Positions 45,860 to 55,038 of a DNA stretch of 64,000 bases are shown here, one piece after another (the first letter of the stretch is position 1; each line of letters begins with the position of its first letter). The notes under the pieces were generated by a model. The model was given only the letters and a program-made list of their open reading frames with translations, did no database searches and was not told the origin of the DNA. The position numbers were made by a program, and so were the translations under genes. Source of the stretch: Prorocentrum cordatum (taxonomy: Eukaryota; Sar; Dinophyceae; Prorocentrales; Prorocentraceae); NCBI GenBank assembly GCA_963575745.1, contig CAUYUJ010014615.1:1466970-1530969 (forward strand). The letters are read 5' to 3'.

Positions 45860-47000
45860 GTGCGAAAAACAAACAAAATCCTCCATGATTGATTCTGGCC
45901 GTCGTCGTGACTTTTTCTCTCCCATCCTTCCTTTTCCTACTCCTCGTCCTCATCCCGCCCCTCCTCCGTTTCCTCGTCATCCTCCTCCTTGTCCTCCTTC
46001 CCCGCTGCTGTTAATCCTCCGATTCCTCCTGCGCCGTCCTCACGTTTCTAACGTAAACAGCGTCGCCCTCTTGGTTGAGCACCATGCTGGCACACGTTTC
46101 TGATCAACGCAATTTGCCTGGGCACCGTCTCTGGAACTGCTTCGTCCTGAGTGTTCTTACCCCCATGTCCTCCTACCTCCCCCATGCTCCCCCCACCTCC
46201 CCATCTGGCACATTCCTGCATCCTCGCTTACGAAAGGATGCGGCGCACTGGTGTTCTGCGCGGATCACCAATGCGGTTGCTACCTCCCCCTGGCTCCTCG
46301 TAACCCCCCCCCCCCCCCCCCCCCTCAGGTCCCTCATCATCCTTCCGACCTTCTCATGCTCTAGCATGTTGCTGTTTCCTCCAGCACGCGTCCATCCTTC
46401 TGCTGTTCCTCTTCTTTCGTTACTACTGGTCCTTCGCCACCATATGTGTTCCTTCGCTTCCTCCACCTCCTCTTCCTCCTCCCGCACAGAACCAATGAAA
46501 ACGCATTCGGTTCGCTGCGGCGCCGCGTGCTGCTACACATGCTGATCGAGGCAACTCGCCTGGTGATTGCTTTTGCCTCGGCTGTCGGAAATACGCGAGG
46601 CGTCGGAAATGAAGGCGAAAAGGCGGATGAACAGTAGAATCCCGCGGACCACGGCCGAAACGCGTCAGAACATATGCGAGGAGACAGGTCTGCAAGTTGT
46701 TTTGGACCCCTACAAAGCCTGTCTTGGGACCCTAGGGCCTGCTTGCAATCCTTCTCGGGACCTGCTGGGCTCTCCTCGAGCTCACTTGCAGCTTTCCCGG
46801 CGCCCTGTTGGACCCTGCCGCAGGCCCTGACAAAAGAAGGTGACAGCGGGAGGGAAATGAAGAGAAAAACAATGCAGGCAAGAGGAATAAGATAAATGAA
46901 TACGATGAGGAAGAATCAAGGGCGCGGAAGACACTCGAAATTCGCTGGCCACGCGGCATTCACACGAACGCCCGAGCCACATGATCGATTGACGTGCGCA
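45860..47000. other. Intron sequence without gene
   Basis: Pyrimidine-rich to about 46,480, with a C run of about 21 near 46,305, then purine-rich to 47,000. Frames of up to 156 codons have no domain. Confidence 0.5.
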
Positions 47001-47002
47001 TA

Positions 47003-48300
47003 TCAAAAAAAGGAAAATAAAAATGAAAAGCGAAGACGCAAATCCACGCTGAATTCACTCTTAGCACCGGCGAAACCAAAACATCCAGAGCCGACAGACG
47101 ACCCACGACCCACGAGGGCCGCGCTGGTCAGGACATCTGCAGGGCAGAGCAATGGTGCTGACGGCATCAACCCGGGAGCTTCGGTTTCGGCGCTGGGGTC
47201 GGCCAGCTGCGCCAAGCGTTAAACCGTGGTCGCGCACCTCGTAGTGACCCTGCGTGGCCTCTGGGGTGGCGCACTGCAGAGCATGGGAAGACGCCCGGTC
47301 GAGCGTCCCTGTGACGCACCGAGGGCACGATATCTTGACGTCGATGGCAGGGGGCCAACCCGAACGCGCACCGCGGTGAGGTACTCTCCAAAGCCGAGGG
47401 TGGGGCCGTGCGCCAGATTGAGTGCCCAGAGCCAGTCGTGGTTCACGGAAGGGTCCGGGAATTTCCGCATTGGGCGGCAGTTAGCATCCCGTCCAGCCGT
47501 GGGAAGGTCGGCGGACAAGTTGTTGGCCGCGACGCCGTCCGCCACGGCGCACAGGCGAGACTGCAGACGGCCGTCTGGGGCCCGCTCGGGGTCCTCCGCG
47601 CCAGCCAGCAGGACGAGGCCGTCCCCAGCCAGAGCCAGCAGCGCGCCCTCTGCCCGACTTGACGTTCCCCCCGACCGCGCGCCGCCCCGGCAACGGCGGC
47701 CTCGGCGTCGAATGCCCGCAGCCACATGTCCACGCTGGAGCTGCGGGTGACGATCTGGCCGTCGCCCATGAACCACACGCCGGCGAGCTGCAAGTTGCCC
47801 TGGGCTCTGGTGCGGGCCACGACCCTCGCAAGGGCCAAAGCGCACAACTTTGGCCCAGAGGGATCGCTCTGCTCGGCGCCTCGGTCCACGAGCAAGGACC
47901 ACCTACATGGCAAAATGATAGTGGCAGGTTCGCGATGCATCCACGAGGTCCAGGGCAGGAGGGCGGGGAGCTCCTCGGCGATGGCGTCGCGGATGTAAGC
48001 CCACTCCAAGGAAGGGAACGCGTTCTTCAGGTCCAAGTCGATTACCGCCAACGGGTTGCCGTCGAAGTGACCGCAACCCTCCTCCAGGAGCTCCTCCAGC
48101 ACAGCGCGCCTACGGACAAGCGCGTCTGTGCCAGCCGGCACGCCTGCCCCGAACCGCCGCGCAGCTGGGCATCGCGCCTGGATGGCTTTGCGCTGCGCGT
48201 GGATCAACCTCTCGGCAACAGCTCTGCGCCAAAACTCCCCCGCCCTGATGGGGCGTGGAGCGGCGCCCCGCTTCTTGCGGAAGAACACCAAGCGGCTCTC
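47003..48300 (-). pseudogene. LINE-type reverse transcriptase fragment, catalytic site lost
   Basis: On the minus strand the frame starting before 48,300 reads RPIRAGEFWRRAVAERL, ARRFGAGVPAGTDAL, then motif A AVIDLDLKNAFPSLEW (near 48,030), the segment VDRGAEQSDPSGPKLCAL where the family has QGDPLGP, and motif C WFMGDGQIV (near 47,770) where YMDD is expected. The first catalytic Asp of motif C is Gly, so no polymerase activity is expected. The frame shifts near 47,660. In another frame LALAGDGLVLLAG and later AQLADPSAETEAPG with LLCPADVLTSAALV continue the C-terminal domain to about 47,003. It lies inside the long homoaconitase intron in sense orientation. Confidence 0.7.
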
Positions 48301-48399
48301 CAGTATCCAGCGAGCTCCGCGCGGCCGCCGGCCGCCTCCTTGAGAAGACGGCGATGGCTCGCAGCAGCCGGGAAGCGGTCCGGCGGTCACGGCAAGCGG

Positions 48400-48735
48400 A
48401 CAGCTCCCGGAGGTGTTCTGAGCGGGCGCCGGAGGGCCCAGGAGGCGCCCCAAGGAGCACCAGCAGGGCCCCACGAGGGGCCCAAGAGAGGCAACTCGAA
48501 CTGACATTCCGAGCCCTCCGCCCCCAGAGGACCCCCGAGACCGCCCGCAGGCGCCCAAGAAACTCCCTAGAGACCCGAAGAGGCCCGCAAGAAATCAAAA
48601 AGAGCCCCCCAGAGGCCCCACAAGAGGCCCCAAAAGAGGCCCCAAAAGAGGCCCAGGGGCCCCCAAGAAGCCACCCAAAGCCTCACCCGTCGACTTCATC
48701 ACTCTTCTGAGGGTCGGCGGAATGGCGTAAGCCTG
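48400..48735. repeat. CCAAGA-type array with conserved tail
   Basis: Units such as GAGGCCCCAAAAGAGGCC fill 48,400-48,680. The tail 48,693-48,735 (GAGGGTCGGCGG and GGCGTAAGCCT) resembles 13,655-13,700 behind the array at 13 kb. Confidence 0.75.
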
Positions 48736-48861
48736 TTGAATGTACCTCTCCCGGTCTGCGTTCTGACTAAACTTTCGAGGCGAATCCAGCCGGTGACGAG
48801 GGGCGGATAGCAGTATGGGTAATATGTTCCTCCTGACTCCCCCCTGTCGTCCGCCCCGAGC

Positions 48862-49076
48862 CTCGCAACTCCCTGGCCGCCGCGGCGATGTCCCCCGAGC
48901 GAGCGTTCACACAGGAGACCAGCCAGGCCTTCTGTATCCTGATGCGCTCGCCAGCGCCCGCGGCCTCGGCCTCCTTCAGGACGTTCCCCCCGGTGACGAG
49001 CGGCGACAGGGTGCTCATGTCGAGGCGGAAGCGCTTGGCATACTGTGCGTCCTCATCCGCCGCAAGTGGGTTGGAC
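48862..49076 (-). CDS. LYS4: Homoaconitase, exon D
   Basis: 215 bases: one base completing a Glu codon with exon C, 71 codons, and one base passed to exon E. The peptide reads SNPLAADEDAQYAKRFRLDM, STLSPLVTGGNVLKEAEAAG and IQKAWLVSCVNARSGDIAAA. The Cys in LVSCVNAR is at the position of the first 4Fe-4S ligand of the aconitase family; the usual Thr after it is Val here. LD-STLSP-V-G-N is characteristic of homoaconitase. The start after TTTTCTAG puts GTCCAACC directly at the border, and the same eight bases begin intron 3. Confidence 0.9.
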
Positions 49077-49455
49077 CTAGAAAACCCAAAATTCGCTAGG
49101 GACTGGCTGCCCCCCAGAACGACGGAAGCCTTTCGGGAACCCTCACGAAACCCTCAGAAAATCCTCCTGGAACCCATCCCGGAAGGTTTTCGGACGGTTT
49201 TGGAAGGGTTTCGACTGATCCGGAAAATGCCGGGAGCCCGGAAACCCAAAACCCACCGAAATCGGCCTGGAACCAATAAGCAGGAACCCGGGAACCCGGA
49301 ACCGGGAACCCGGGAACCCAGCCTGCTACCAAAATCGGCGGGAAACTTTCGACAAATCTTTCAACTTCCGCTAGGACCTCTTCAGTGAAATGTGCAAGCA
49401 CTGATTGGGGAAAACCCAGAATCCCCAGCGAACCCTGGACTTTCTAAGGTTGGAC
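49077..49455 (-). repeat. Homoaconitase intron 3 (GT-AG), introner-like
   Basis: 379 bases. GTCCAACC occurs at the 5' end of the intron and again directly after its 3' end, as a target-site duplication would. Near the ends, TTCGCTGGGGATT and the reverse complement of the 3' part, TTCGCTAGGGACT, form an inverted pair. The middle has GGGTTCCCGGGTTCC-like units. A related sequence lies at 11,745-11,930. Confidence 0.75.
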
Positions 49456-49569
49456 TCGAGGTCGTCCACCAGCCGCCGCGCCCTCTCCGCGCGAGAAGCG
49501 GCGCTGGCCAGCGGCGCAGGGGCGCCGGGCCGTGGGCGCACCACCGCGCCGGCGCGGCTGGACCACCAC
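49456..49569 (-). CDS. LYS4: Homoaconitase, exon C
   Basis: 114 bases. One base completes the Arg codon begun in exon B, then WWSSRAGAVVRPRPGAPAPL, ASAASRAERARRLVDDL and GA of a split Glu codon. This is the least conserved part of the enzyme (a linker in fungal homoaconitase with an aromatic residue at its start and a helix before the NPL-AD box), so it was placed by splice borders and phase rather than by identity. It runs between CGCCCAG and the GT of intron 3. Confidence 0.65.
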
Positions 49570-49750
49570 CTGGGCGACGAAAATAAGCAGGTCTTGCGCG
49601 AGATGGCATGGCGACCTTGCGCGGTGGGCTACGCGGGCCGCCAGCGCGGCACGCCACGTGGGCAACGAAGGCGCTCACGCGCGACCTTGCGCGCACAGCC
49701 TACGTGCCCGTGTCGGTGAAGACGACCCCGTTTTTTTTTGCGTCGCTCAC
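49570..49750 (-). repeat. Homoaconitase intron 2 (GT-AG), introner-like
   Basis: 181 bases, from GTGAGCGACGCAAAAAAAAA to TCGTCGCCCAG. CAGGTG spans both exon-intron borders as a direct repeat. The ends are inverted copies around GCGACG followed by an A run. Confidence 0.75.
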
Positions 49751-49800
49751 CTGAGGACGTGCTCGTCGATGGGGAACAGGCCGCAGAGCGCCCCCCACTC
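49751..49800 (-). CDS. LYS4: Homoaconitase, exon B
   Basis: 50 bases reading [16 protein letters not shown] plus two bases of an Arg codon. TEWGAL-GLFP-D is a signature of homoaconitase directly following IANM-T at the end of exon A. The borders are TTCAG on the left and GTGAGC on the right. Confidence 0.88.
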
Positions 49801-49966
49801 CTGAACGTGCCCAGGGGCACACAAAGAAGCAAACACAAATCCCAGGACTCCCCCTTTTTCCATGTTTTCTGGATGCCAGTCTCCCATCCCCACCTCCCCA
49901 TACGTTCCCATGCTTTCCTGGGAATCGACGTTGATTTGTGTCTGTGTTGCTTTCCCTCCTGAACTC
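49801..49966 (-). repeat. Homoaconitase intron 1 (GA-AG), introner-like
   Basis: 166 bases, from GAGTTCAGGAGGG to CACGTTCAG. TTCAGGAG occurs at both borders. Inside, GAAAGCAACACAGACACAAA near the 5' end and the reverse complement of GATTTGTGTTTGCTTC near the 3' end form an inverted repeat. GTGCCCCTGGGCAC just before the acceptor is a perfect palindrome. Confidence 0.75.
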
Positions 49967-50563
49967 CGTAGACATGTTGGCGATGGTGAGGCGGTCCTCG
50001 ATGCCGAGGGATCCCACGCCCTGCCCGCCAAACTCGACGGCGTGGTTGAGCACCTCGTCCTGATTCAGGACGCCGCACAGGGCGATGATCACGTCCTTCC
50101 CGGAGCACCCTGGGGGCAGACGGCCGACCAAATCCACCCGGGCGATGGGGGGCACCCGCCACCACGTGCGGCCAGTGGTCCAAATTGACGCGGCGTCTGT
50201 CCGAACCACTGGGGTCCCAAGGCAGCCCACTCCGCCATACATGTTGGAATGGGAGTCCGAGGCCACGCACAAGCTGCCGGGCTCCGCGTACAGCTCCTCG
50301 ACCATCACCTGATGCCCGATGCCGCGCCCGGCAGGGTAGAAGTCTACGTCGTGCTGCCGCGCGAACTCCTCGATGGAGGCGTACCGCGCGAGATTGGACG
50401 CACTGGTGTTCTGGATGTCGTGGTCCAGGGCGAACACCATTTGTCGCGGATCCCACGGCCGGCCCGCGCCGAGGGACCGGAACTTCTGGATCACGGCGTG
50501 GCTGTTGTCGTGCGTCATGACTCGCCAGGGGCGCACGGAGATGAAGTCTCCGGTCTGCACTAC
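49967..50563 (-). CDS. LYS4: Homoaconitase, exon A
   Basis: 597 bases, 199 codons. Homoaconitase interconverts homocitrate, homoaconitate and homoisocitrate in the alpha-aminoadipate route to lysine, in mitochondria of fungi. Seen in order: [113 protein letters not shown] and [13 protein letters not shown] and HDN are active-site boxes of the aconitase family, and the TGRTWW and IANMST strings separate homoaconitase from isopropylmalate dehydratase. The start follows CTATGAG. The upstream exon with the N-terminal 40-60 residues was not found; CA repeats follow upstream. Confidence 0.93.
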
Positions 50564-50579
50564 CTCATAGCAAGGCGCA

Positions 50580-51330
50580 CGGGCAGACAGAGAAACATGG
50601 ACACTCGAACGCACACACACGCGAACGCAAACACACAATTGGCATACACACATACACACATGCACGCACACTTTCGGACTCACGCCGCTTGGGGAAAAAA
50701 ACGCACGAGCGCTAAAAGCTGCACGCCCAGCGAAAGCGCTGGGCTAACAGAAAGAAGCATGAAGCACCAAGAAACCATACAAGACAACCTGAAAGCCGGC
50801 CAGCCTAGTTAGGACGACAAGGGGCCAGCAACACAAAGGCTAGGAGGGCCAAGCAAAGCGAAGAGAAGCGAGCAGCGAGGAGCGACAGCCAACACCCCAA
50901 GGAAAAGGAGTGGAGACGGACAGGACACGAGACGGACAGCGGGTCGACCGGAAGGGCAATCCGAGGGGAAGATGGGAGGCATCACGCCACAAAGGCAAGG
51001 AAAGAAACGAAGATGGAAAGGAGGAAACAGCCGAGGACGGAGGCGGGGAGGAAAGGAGGCACAAACAGAAAGGCAAAAGGTGGAGAAACAACCACACATT
51101 CACACACGCACGAACACACACACACAAACACAACACACACGCACGCACGCAACACGCGACACGCACACGCACACGCACACGCACGCACACACACAAACAT
51201 AGCCCACGCATGACGGCACTGACGAACACGAGCGCGCAAACGGTTTCAACAGAGACACACACACATACACACGTCGCACACAAGGACCAAGGATGCACGA
51301 GTGCGCGCGATAACACACGTAAGGGTATCC
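50580..51330. repeat. CA-rich microsatellite and purine-rich sequence
   Basis: ACACACGCACGC tracts at 50,605-50,670 and 51,095-51,215 and others, with A/G-rich sequence between. It lies in the presumed intron upstream of homoaconitase exon A. The frames (VCVCVRVC peptides) are by-products. Confidence 0.85.
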
Positions 51331-51975
51331 ACGCAAGAAGGGCACTTACGGGATCACGCAGTGGTTGCACCCAACCGAGCACAGGCACGCAATCCGCCAG
51401 CTTGAAGGAAGGGCGGGCAACCGCAGCTTTCGGTCTGGGGCCCGCGCCGGCTCGACGGAGCTGCCGGGGGCGGCCACGACATGCCTCCCCGCGACATGAG
51501 TCATTGCAGTCGCCATCGCCGATGTCGTCGATGTCGCCGCCGTCGTCGCGGCGCATGGAGTCAGCGCCACAACAGATATCCTCCGTCTGGCACGGTCGTG
51601 CGGCTGACCTCTCCTCCAGTGGCCCACTCTGCTGTGGATGCCCGTCAACCCTTTGTCGGCGCAGGTACGCGGAACAGTGGATCCCACTGCACTTAGCATT
51701 CGGGGAATTGGAGCGGCACGGAACGGAGATAATACTGGGCACCGGAGCAACCGTGCCCTTTTTGGCTTGGCGCAGGAGGCCGTAGTCATAGCTTCAGATC
51801 GCATGGGCGTAGCAGGTGTGGCTGGAGTATTATTAGTCAAAGCGGCGCAAGCAGAAAAACTGAGTGAAAAGTGGCACTCGATGGGTAAAGAGGGGGTGGG
51901 GACGGGGGAGCAACACACACAGACCAGGTCGTGCTGCTGTGCGAGCATCCGCACACTCTCTTGGAGGAGCTTAAA
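51331..51975. other. No gene recognised
   Basis: Frames on both strands without a convincing domain. A plus-strand string ILGTGATVPFL (51,735) resembles a retroviral-type protease box with the Asp lost, but nothing around it supports that. Confidence 0.45.
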
Positions 51976-52141
51976 TCATCATGAACCTAAACTTCTGGAG
52001 GTCCGCGCAGATTTCGTGGATCGGCGCTGGACCCCCTCCCTGGCGCGCTGAGCGCGCCAGGGGCAGCGCTAGAAGCGTGGCCAGCGGGGCCCAACGCCAA
52101 TCCAAGAAATCTGCGAGGAGCTGCTAACGTTGATGTTCAAG
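51976..52141. repeat. Palindromic (fold-back) element, copy 2
   Basis: Arms 51,976-52,034 and 52,086-52,141 are inverted copies with GCAGATTTCGTGGATCGGCG and CTGGACCCC on the left against GCAGATTTCTTGGATTGGCG and TTGGGCCCC in the reverse complement of the right. The loop contains its own palindrome CTGGCGCGCTGAGCGCGCCAG. The arms resemble those at 40,917-41,064. Confidence 0.8.
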
Positions 52142-52824
52142 CACTGTTTGATATTCGATTTCGCCAGCTTCCCTCTCGGCCGAGAGGTACATCGCGCCTA
52201 CATGTTTCGTTCGCGAATTCGGCTCTGTCGCCTCCGTAGTAGTGACGGTGGAGCTTCTTCTGGACTTCCACGGCTTGGTGGTGGTGTGCGAGGAGAACGC
52301 CATTTACACTCGAAGATGCTCTGATCGGCCTGAAAATGTTCACGTGTCCCCGTTCAGTTTACATCGCCTGGTGGCGGTGCCCGATGAAAACACATTTCTT
52401 CAGGTCGCGCTGGACGGGCTGTCCCTGCCCAGCAAAAACGGCGGAAGCATACTGGCGGACGATGTTCGGTCCGACCTAACAATTTCAGGTCGAGCTACAA
52501 GTGCCGAGGTGCCCCCCCCCATGTGTGACACGATGCACTGCGATGACGTTCCAGATTGAGACCCCACTTTGCGACTATACCAATAAAAGGGGCCCGAACG
52601 TACCTGAAAATAGTAGCCGAAGAAAGGGTTGCGCTCCGTCGGGCCACCAGGGTGGCCCATGATATTGCACGGGGCCGCGTGCGCCTTAACGGGGGCTCGT
52701 GCACCTTACTGCATCTGCCGCTGCTCGCTCACTCACGGCGTGCATGCGCGGCGATGCTGTGTTGACGCTGTCATGCGTGCATTATTGATTCGCGAAACTG
52801 TCGAGGAGACATGCAGCTTCGTTT
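52142..52824. other. Unassigned; short plus-strand frame
   Basis: A 105-codon frame (52,242-52,559) opens MTVELLLDFHGLVVVCEENA and has no family I recognise. Its codon use does not stand out. Nothing else seen. Confidence 0.4.
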
Positions 52825-53055
52825 GCTATTTGAAATGTCCCCACTTGCCCCACTTGCCAAGAAGGGCCCACTTGCCCCACTTGCCACTCTTGCCCTACTT
52901 GCCCCAAGTGGGGCAAGTGGGGCCCAGGGGCCCACTCAACTCCAGGCAAGTGGAGCCAAATGCCCCCCAAAAAATTCTTTGAGCCTGCGCGGGCGGGGAG
53001 GGGCAAGTGGAGCAAGTGGGACCGAGCGGGGCAAGTGCGAAACATTTCAAGTAGC
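52825..53055. repeat. Fold-back element built of CCCCACTTGCC units
   Basis: GCTATTTGAAATGT at 52,825 and ACATTTCAAGTAGC at 53,042 are inverted ends. Between them CCCCACTTGCC units on the left turn into GGGGCAAGTGG units on the right around the centre CCCCAAGTGGGG near 52,910. The structure can fold into a long hairpin of about 230 bases. Confidence 0.8.
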
Positions 53056-53114
53056 GGTTCCTGCCGCTGTCTCGCGCAGGTGCCCGCCCCCCCCCCCTTT
53101 GAATACCTGTGGGG

Positions 53115-54092
53115 CCTCCGATCCTACCTCCTCTGACCCCTCGTCCCCCGATCCCTCCTCCTCCGATCCCTCCTCCTCGGACACCTCCTCCTCCGACTCC
53201 TCTTCTGACCCCTCCACCTCCGATCTCTTCTCCTCTGATCCCTCCTCATACGCCCACCTCCTCGGATCCCTTCTCCTCCGACTCCTCATATGACTCCTCC
53301 TCCTCCTCATCCGATCCCTCTTCTAGTCCCGGCTCCTCCGATCCCTCCTCCTCTGATCCTTTTTCCTCCGGCCCCTCCTCCTCCTCCGACTCCTCATTCG
53401 ACCCCTCCTCCTCTGATCCTTCCTCATCCGATCCCTCCTCCTCCGATCCCCTCTCCCCTGATACCTCCCCCTGCGATTCCTACTCATCTGATTCCTCCTC
53501 CTCCGATCCCTCCTCCTCTGATCCCTCCTCCTCCGACCCCTCCTCCTCTGATCCCTCTTCCTCCGGTCCATCCTCCTCCGACATTTCCTCCGACCCCACC
53601 TTCTCCGAATCCTCATCTGACCCCTCCTCCTCCGACCCCTCCTCTTCTGACCCCTCCTCCTCCGATCCCTACTCATCTGATCCCTCTTCCTCCGATCCCT
53701 CCTCCTCCGACCCCTCCTCCTCCGATCCCTATTCATCTGACCCCTCCACCGCTGACCCCTCCTCTTCTGGCCCCTCCTCCTCCGACTCTTACCCCGCCGA
53801 CCCCTCCTTTTCCAAATCCTCATCCAGCCCCTCCTTCTCCTCCGATCCCTCATCCTCCGATCCCTCATCCTCCGATCCCTCCTACTCCAATATCTCCTCC
53901 TCTGACCTCTTCTCATCCGATCCCTCCTCCTCTGATCCCTCCTCTTCCTCCTCATCCTCCACCGACTCCTCCTTGTCTTCCCCCCCCCCTCCTCCTCCTG
54001 CTCCTCCTCCTCCTCGAAGACCGTTCAGGGGGGCGCGTCATCATCCTCATCCTCCTCCTCCTCCTCCTCCTCCTCCTCCTCCTCCTCCCTCC

Positions 54093-54095
<3 letters not shown>
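53115..54095. repeat. TCCTCCGATCCC minisatellite
   Basis: Units of 12 or 15 bases such as TCCTCCGATCCC and TCCTCCTCTGATCCC over almost 1 kb, then plain CTC repeats. One frame reads SSSDPSSSDPSS for over 300 codons. A true low-complexity protein cannot be fully ruled out, but the array passes into CTC and CAT repeats in the same frame. Confidence 0.85.
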
Positions 54096-54126
<31 letters not shown>

Positions 54127-54630
54127 CATCATCCTCATCCTCATCCTCATCATCATCATCATCATCAGCACCATCATCATCATCAGCATCATCATCATCA
54201 TCATCATCAACATCACCACCATCATCATCATGATCATCATCATCGTCGTCATCATCATCGTCATCATCATCAGCATCATCGTCGTCATCATCATCGTCAT
54301 CATCATCATCAGCGTCATCATCGCCACCATCATCATAATCAGCACAAGCATCATCATCATCATCTTTATCATCTTTGTCATCATCATCATCGTCATCATC
54401 ATCATCATCATTAACCTCATCATCATCACCATCATCATCATTATCACCATCACCATCGGTTTAACATCATCATCATCGTCATCATCACCATCAGCAGCAT
54501 CATCGTCATCGTCATCGCCATCGTCATCGTCATCGTCAGCATCATCATCATCATCATCAGCATCAGCAGCATCATCATCAGCATCATCATCATCATCATT
54601 CATTACAATTCCTCCTCCTCCTCCTCCTGT
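54096..54630. repeat. CAT microsatellite, interrupted
   Basis: CATCATCAT with ATCGTC, CAGCATC and similar variants, ending in CTCCTC at 54,608-54,630. Directly beyond lies the truncated end of the Copia-like element. Confidence 0.9.
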
Positions 54631-54746
54631 TCCGCCTTCCTCTTCCTTTTCCTGTTCCTCCCACTCGCATTGCCCTCGAAAACAAAGCCGGGAGAGGTTA
54701 GAGCGACGAAGGTTGCCCACACCAGGGCCATATTGGGCACCCCTCC

Positions 54747-55022
54747 TCATCGAGCAGACATTTGGTAGTTAGCTAGGATCTGCATAAACATCATGATGCT
54801 GCTGGCCTGCAAGGAAAAAGCGTGCACCTGGAGGGGGCCCGAGTCCGGGTCGCGGTGGCCATGGACACACCAGCGCGACTTGGCGTCGGGTGCCTGGAAC
54901 GTTCCCTCAACTGGTTCCCAGCGACTGACCATCCCACTGGAAATCATGCGCTCCGGCTGAGATCTCCTCGCGATATCCGCTTGAGAAGGCGGAGCGATCT
55001 CAGTCGCCCCCCCTCTCGTCAT
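54747..55022 (-). pseudogene. Copia-like RT, first part only
   Basis: The frame reads RMISSGMVSRWEPVEGTFQA, PDAKSRWCVHGHRDPDSGPL and SSIMMFMQILANYQ. The R-V-RW-P pattern, the K-R-V-GH-DPD box and the following helix are the opening of Copia RT as found in dinoflagellate elements. It stops at an in-frame TGA about 20 bases from 54,747, before any catalytic motif. Confidence 0.6.
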
Positions 55023-55038
55023 GGACTGCCGCTCCTTT

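Larger units (their letters stand above)
41145..48861 (-). other. Homoaconitase intron D-E, 7.7 kb (GC-AG)
   Basis: It starts GCTCGGGG after TTGCGAG and ends CCGAGAG before GCCGG, with GAGGC at both borders. Inside are a LINE RT fragment (47,003-48,300), a LINE C-terminal fragment (42,390-42,780), CCAAGA-type arrays at 42,195-42,320, 44,080-44,345, 45,240-45,850 and 48,400-48,735, a run of about 21 C near 46,305, and stretches without features. The other introns of this gene found here are 166-757 bases. Confidence 0.75.

Noticed and set aside
49967-50563. Exon A as isopropylmalate dehydratase (LeuC) or aconitase
   Set aside because: The strings [19 protein letters not shown] and IANMST followed by EWGAL-GLFP fit homoaconitase better. 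A tree would settle it.
48767-50683. Homoaconitase as bacterial or fungal contamination
   Set aside because: The coding parts are split by introns with GA, GC and GT donors and by kilobases of the same repeat families as the rest of the window.
51700-51790. Possible aspartic protease box ILGTGATVPFL
   Set aside because: The Asp is Gly, and no second half of the domain or neighbouring Gag or RT sequence is visible.
53109-54414. Long plus-strand frames of 374 codons rich in Ser-Asp-Pro or Pro
   Set aside because: They follow a 12/15-base minisatellite and run into CTC and CAT microsatellites. All three frames are open, as expected for a repeat.
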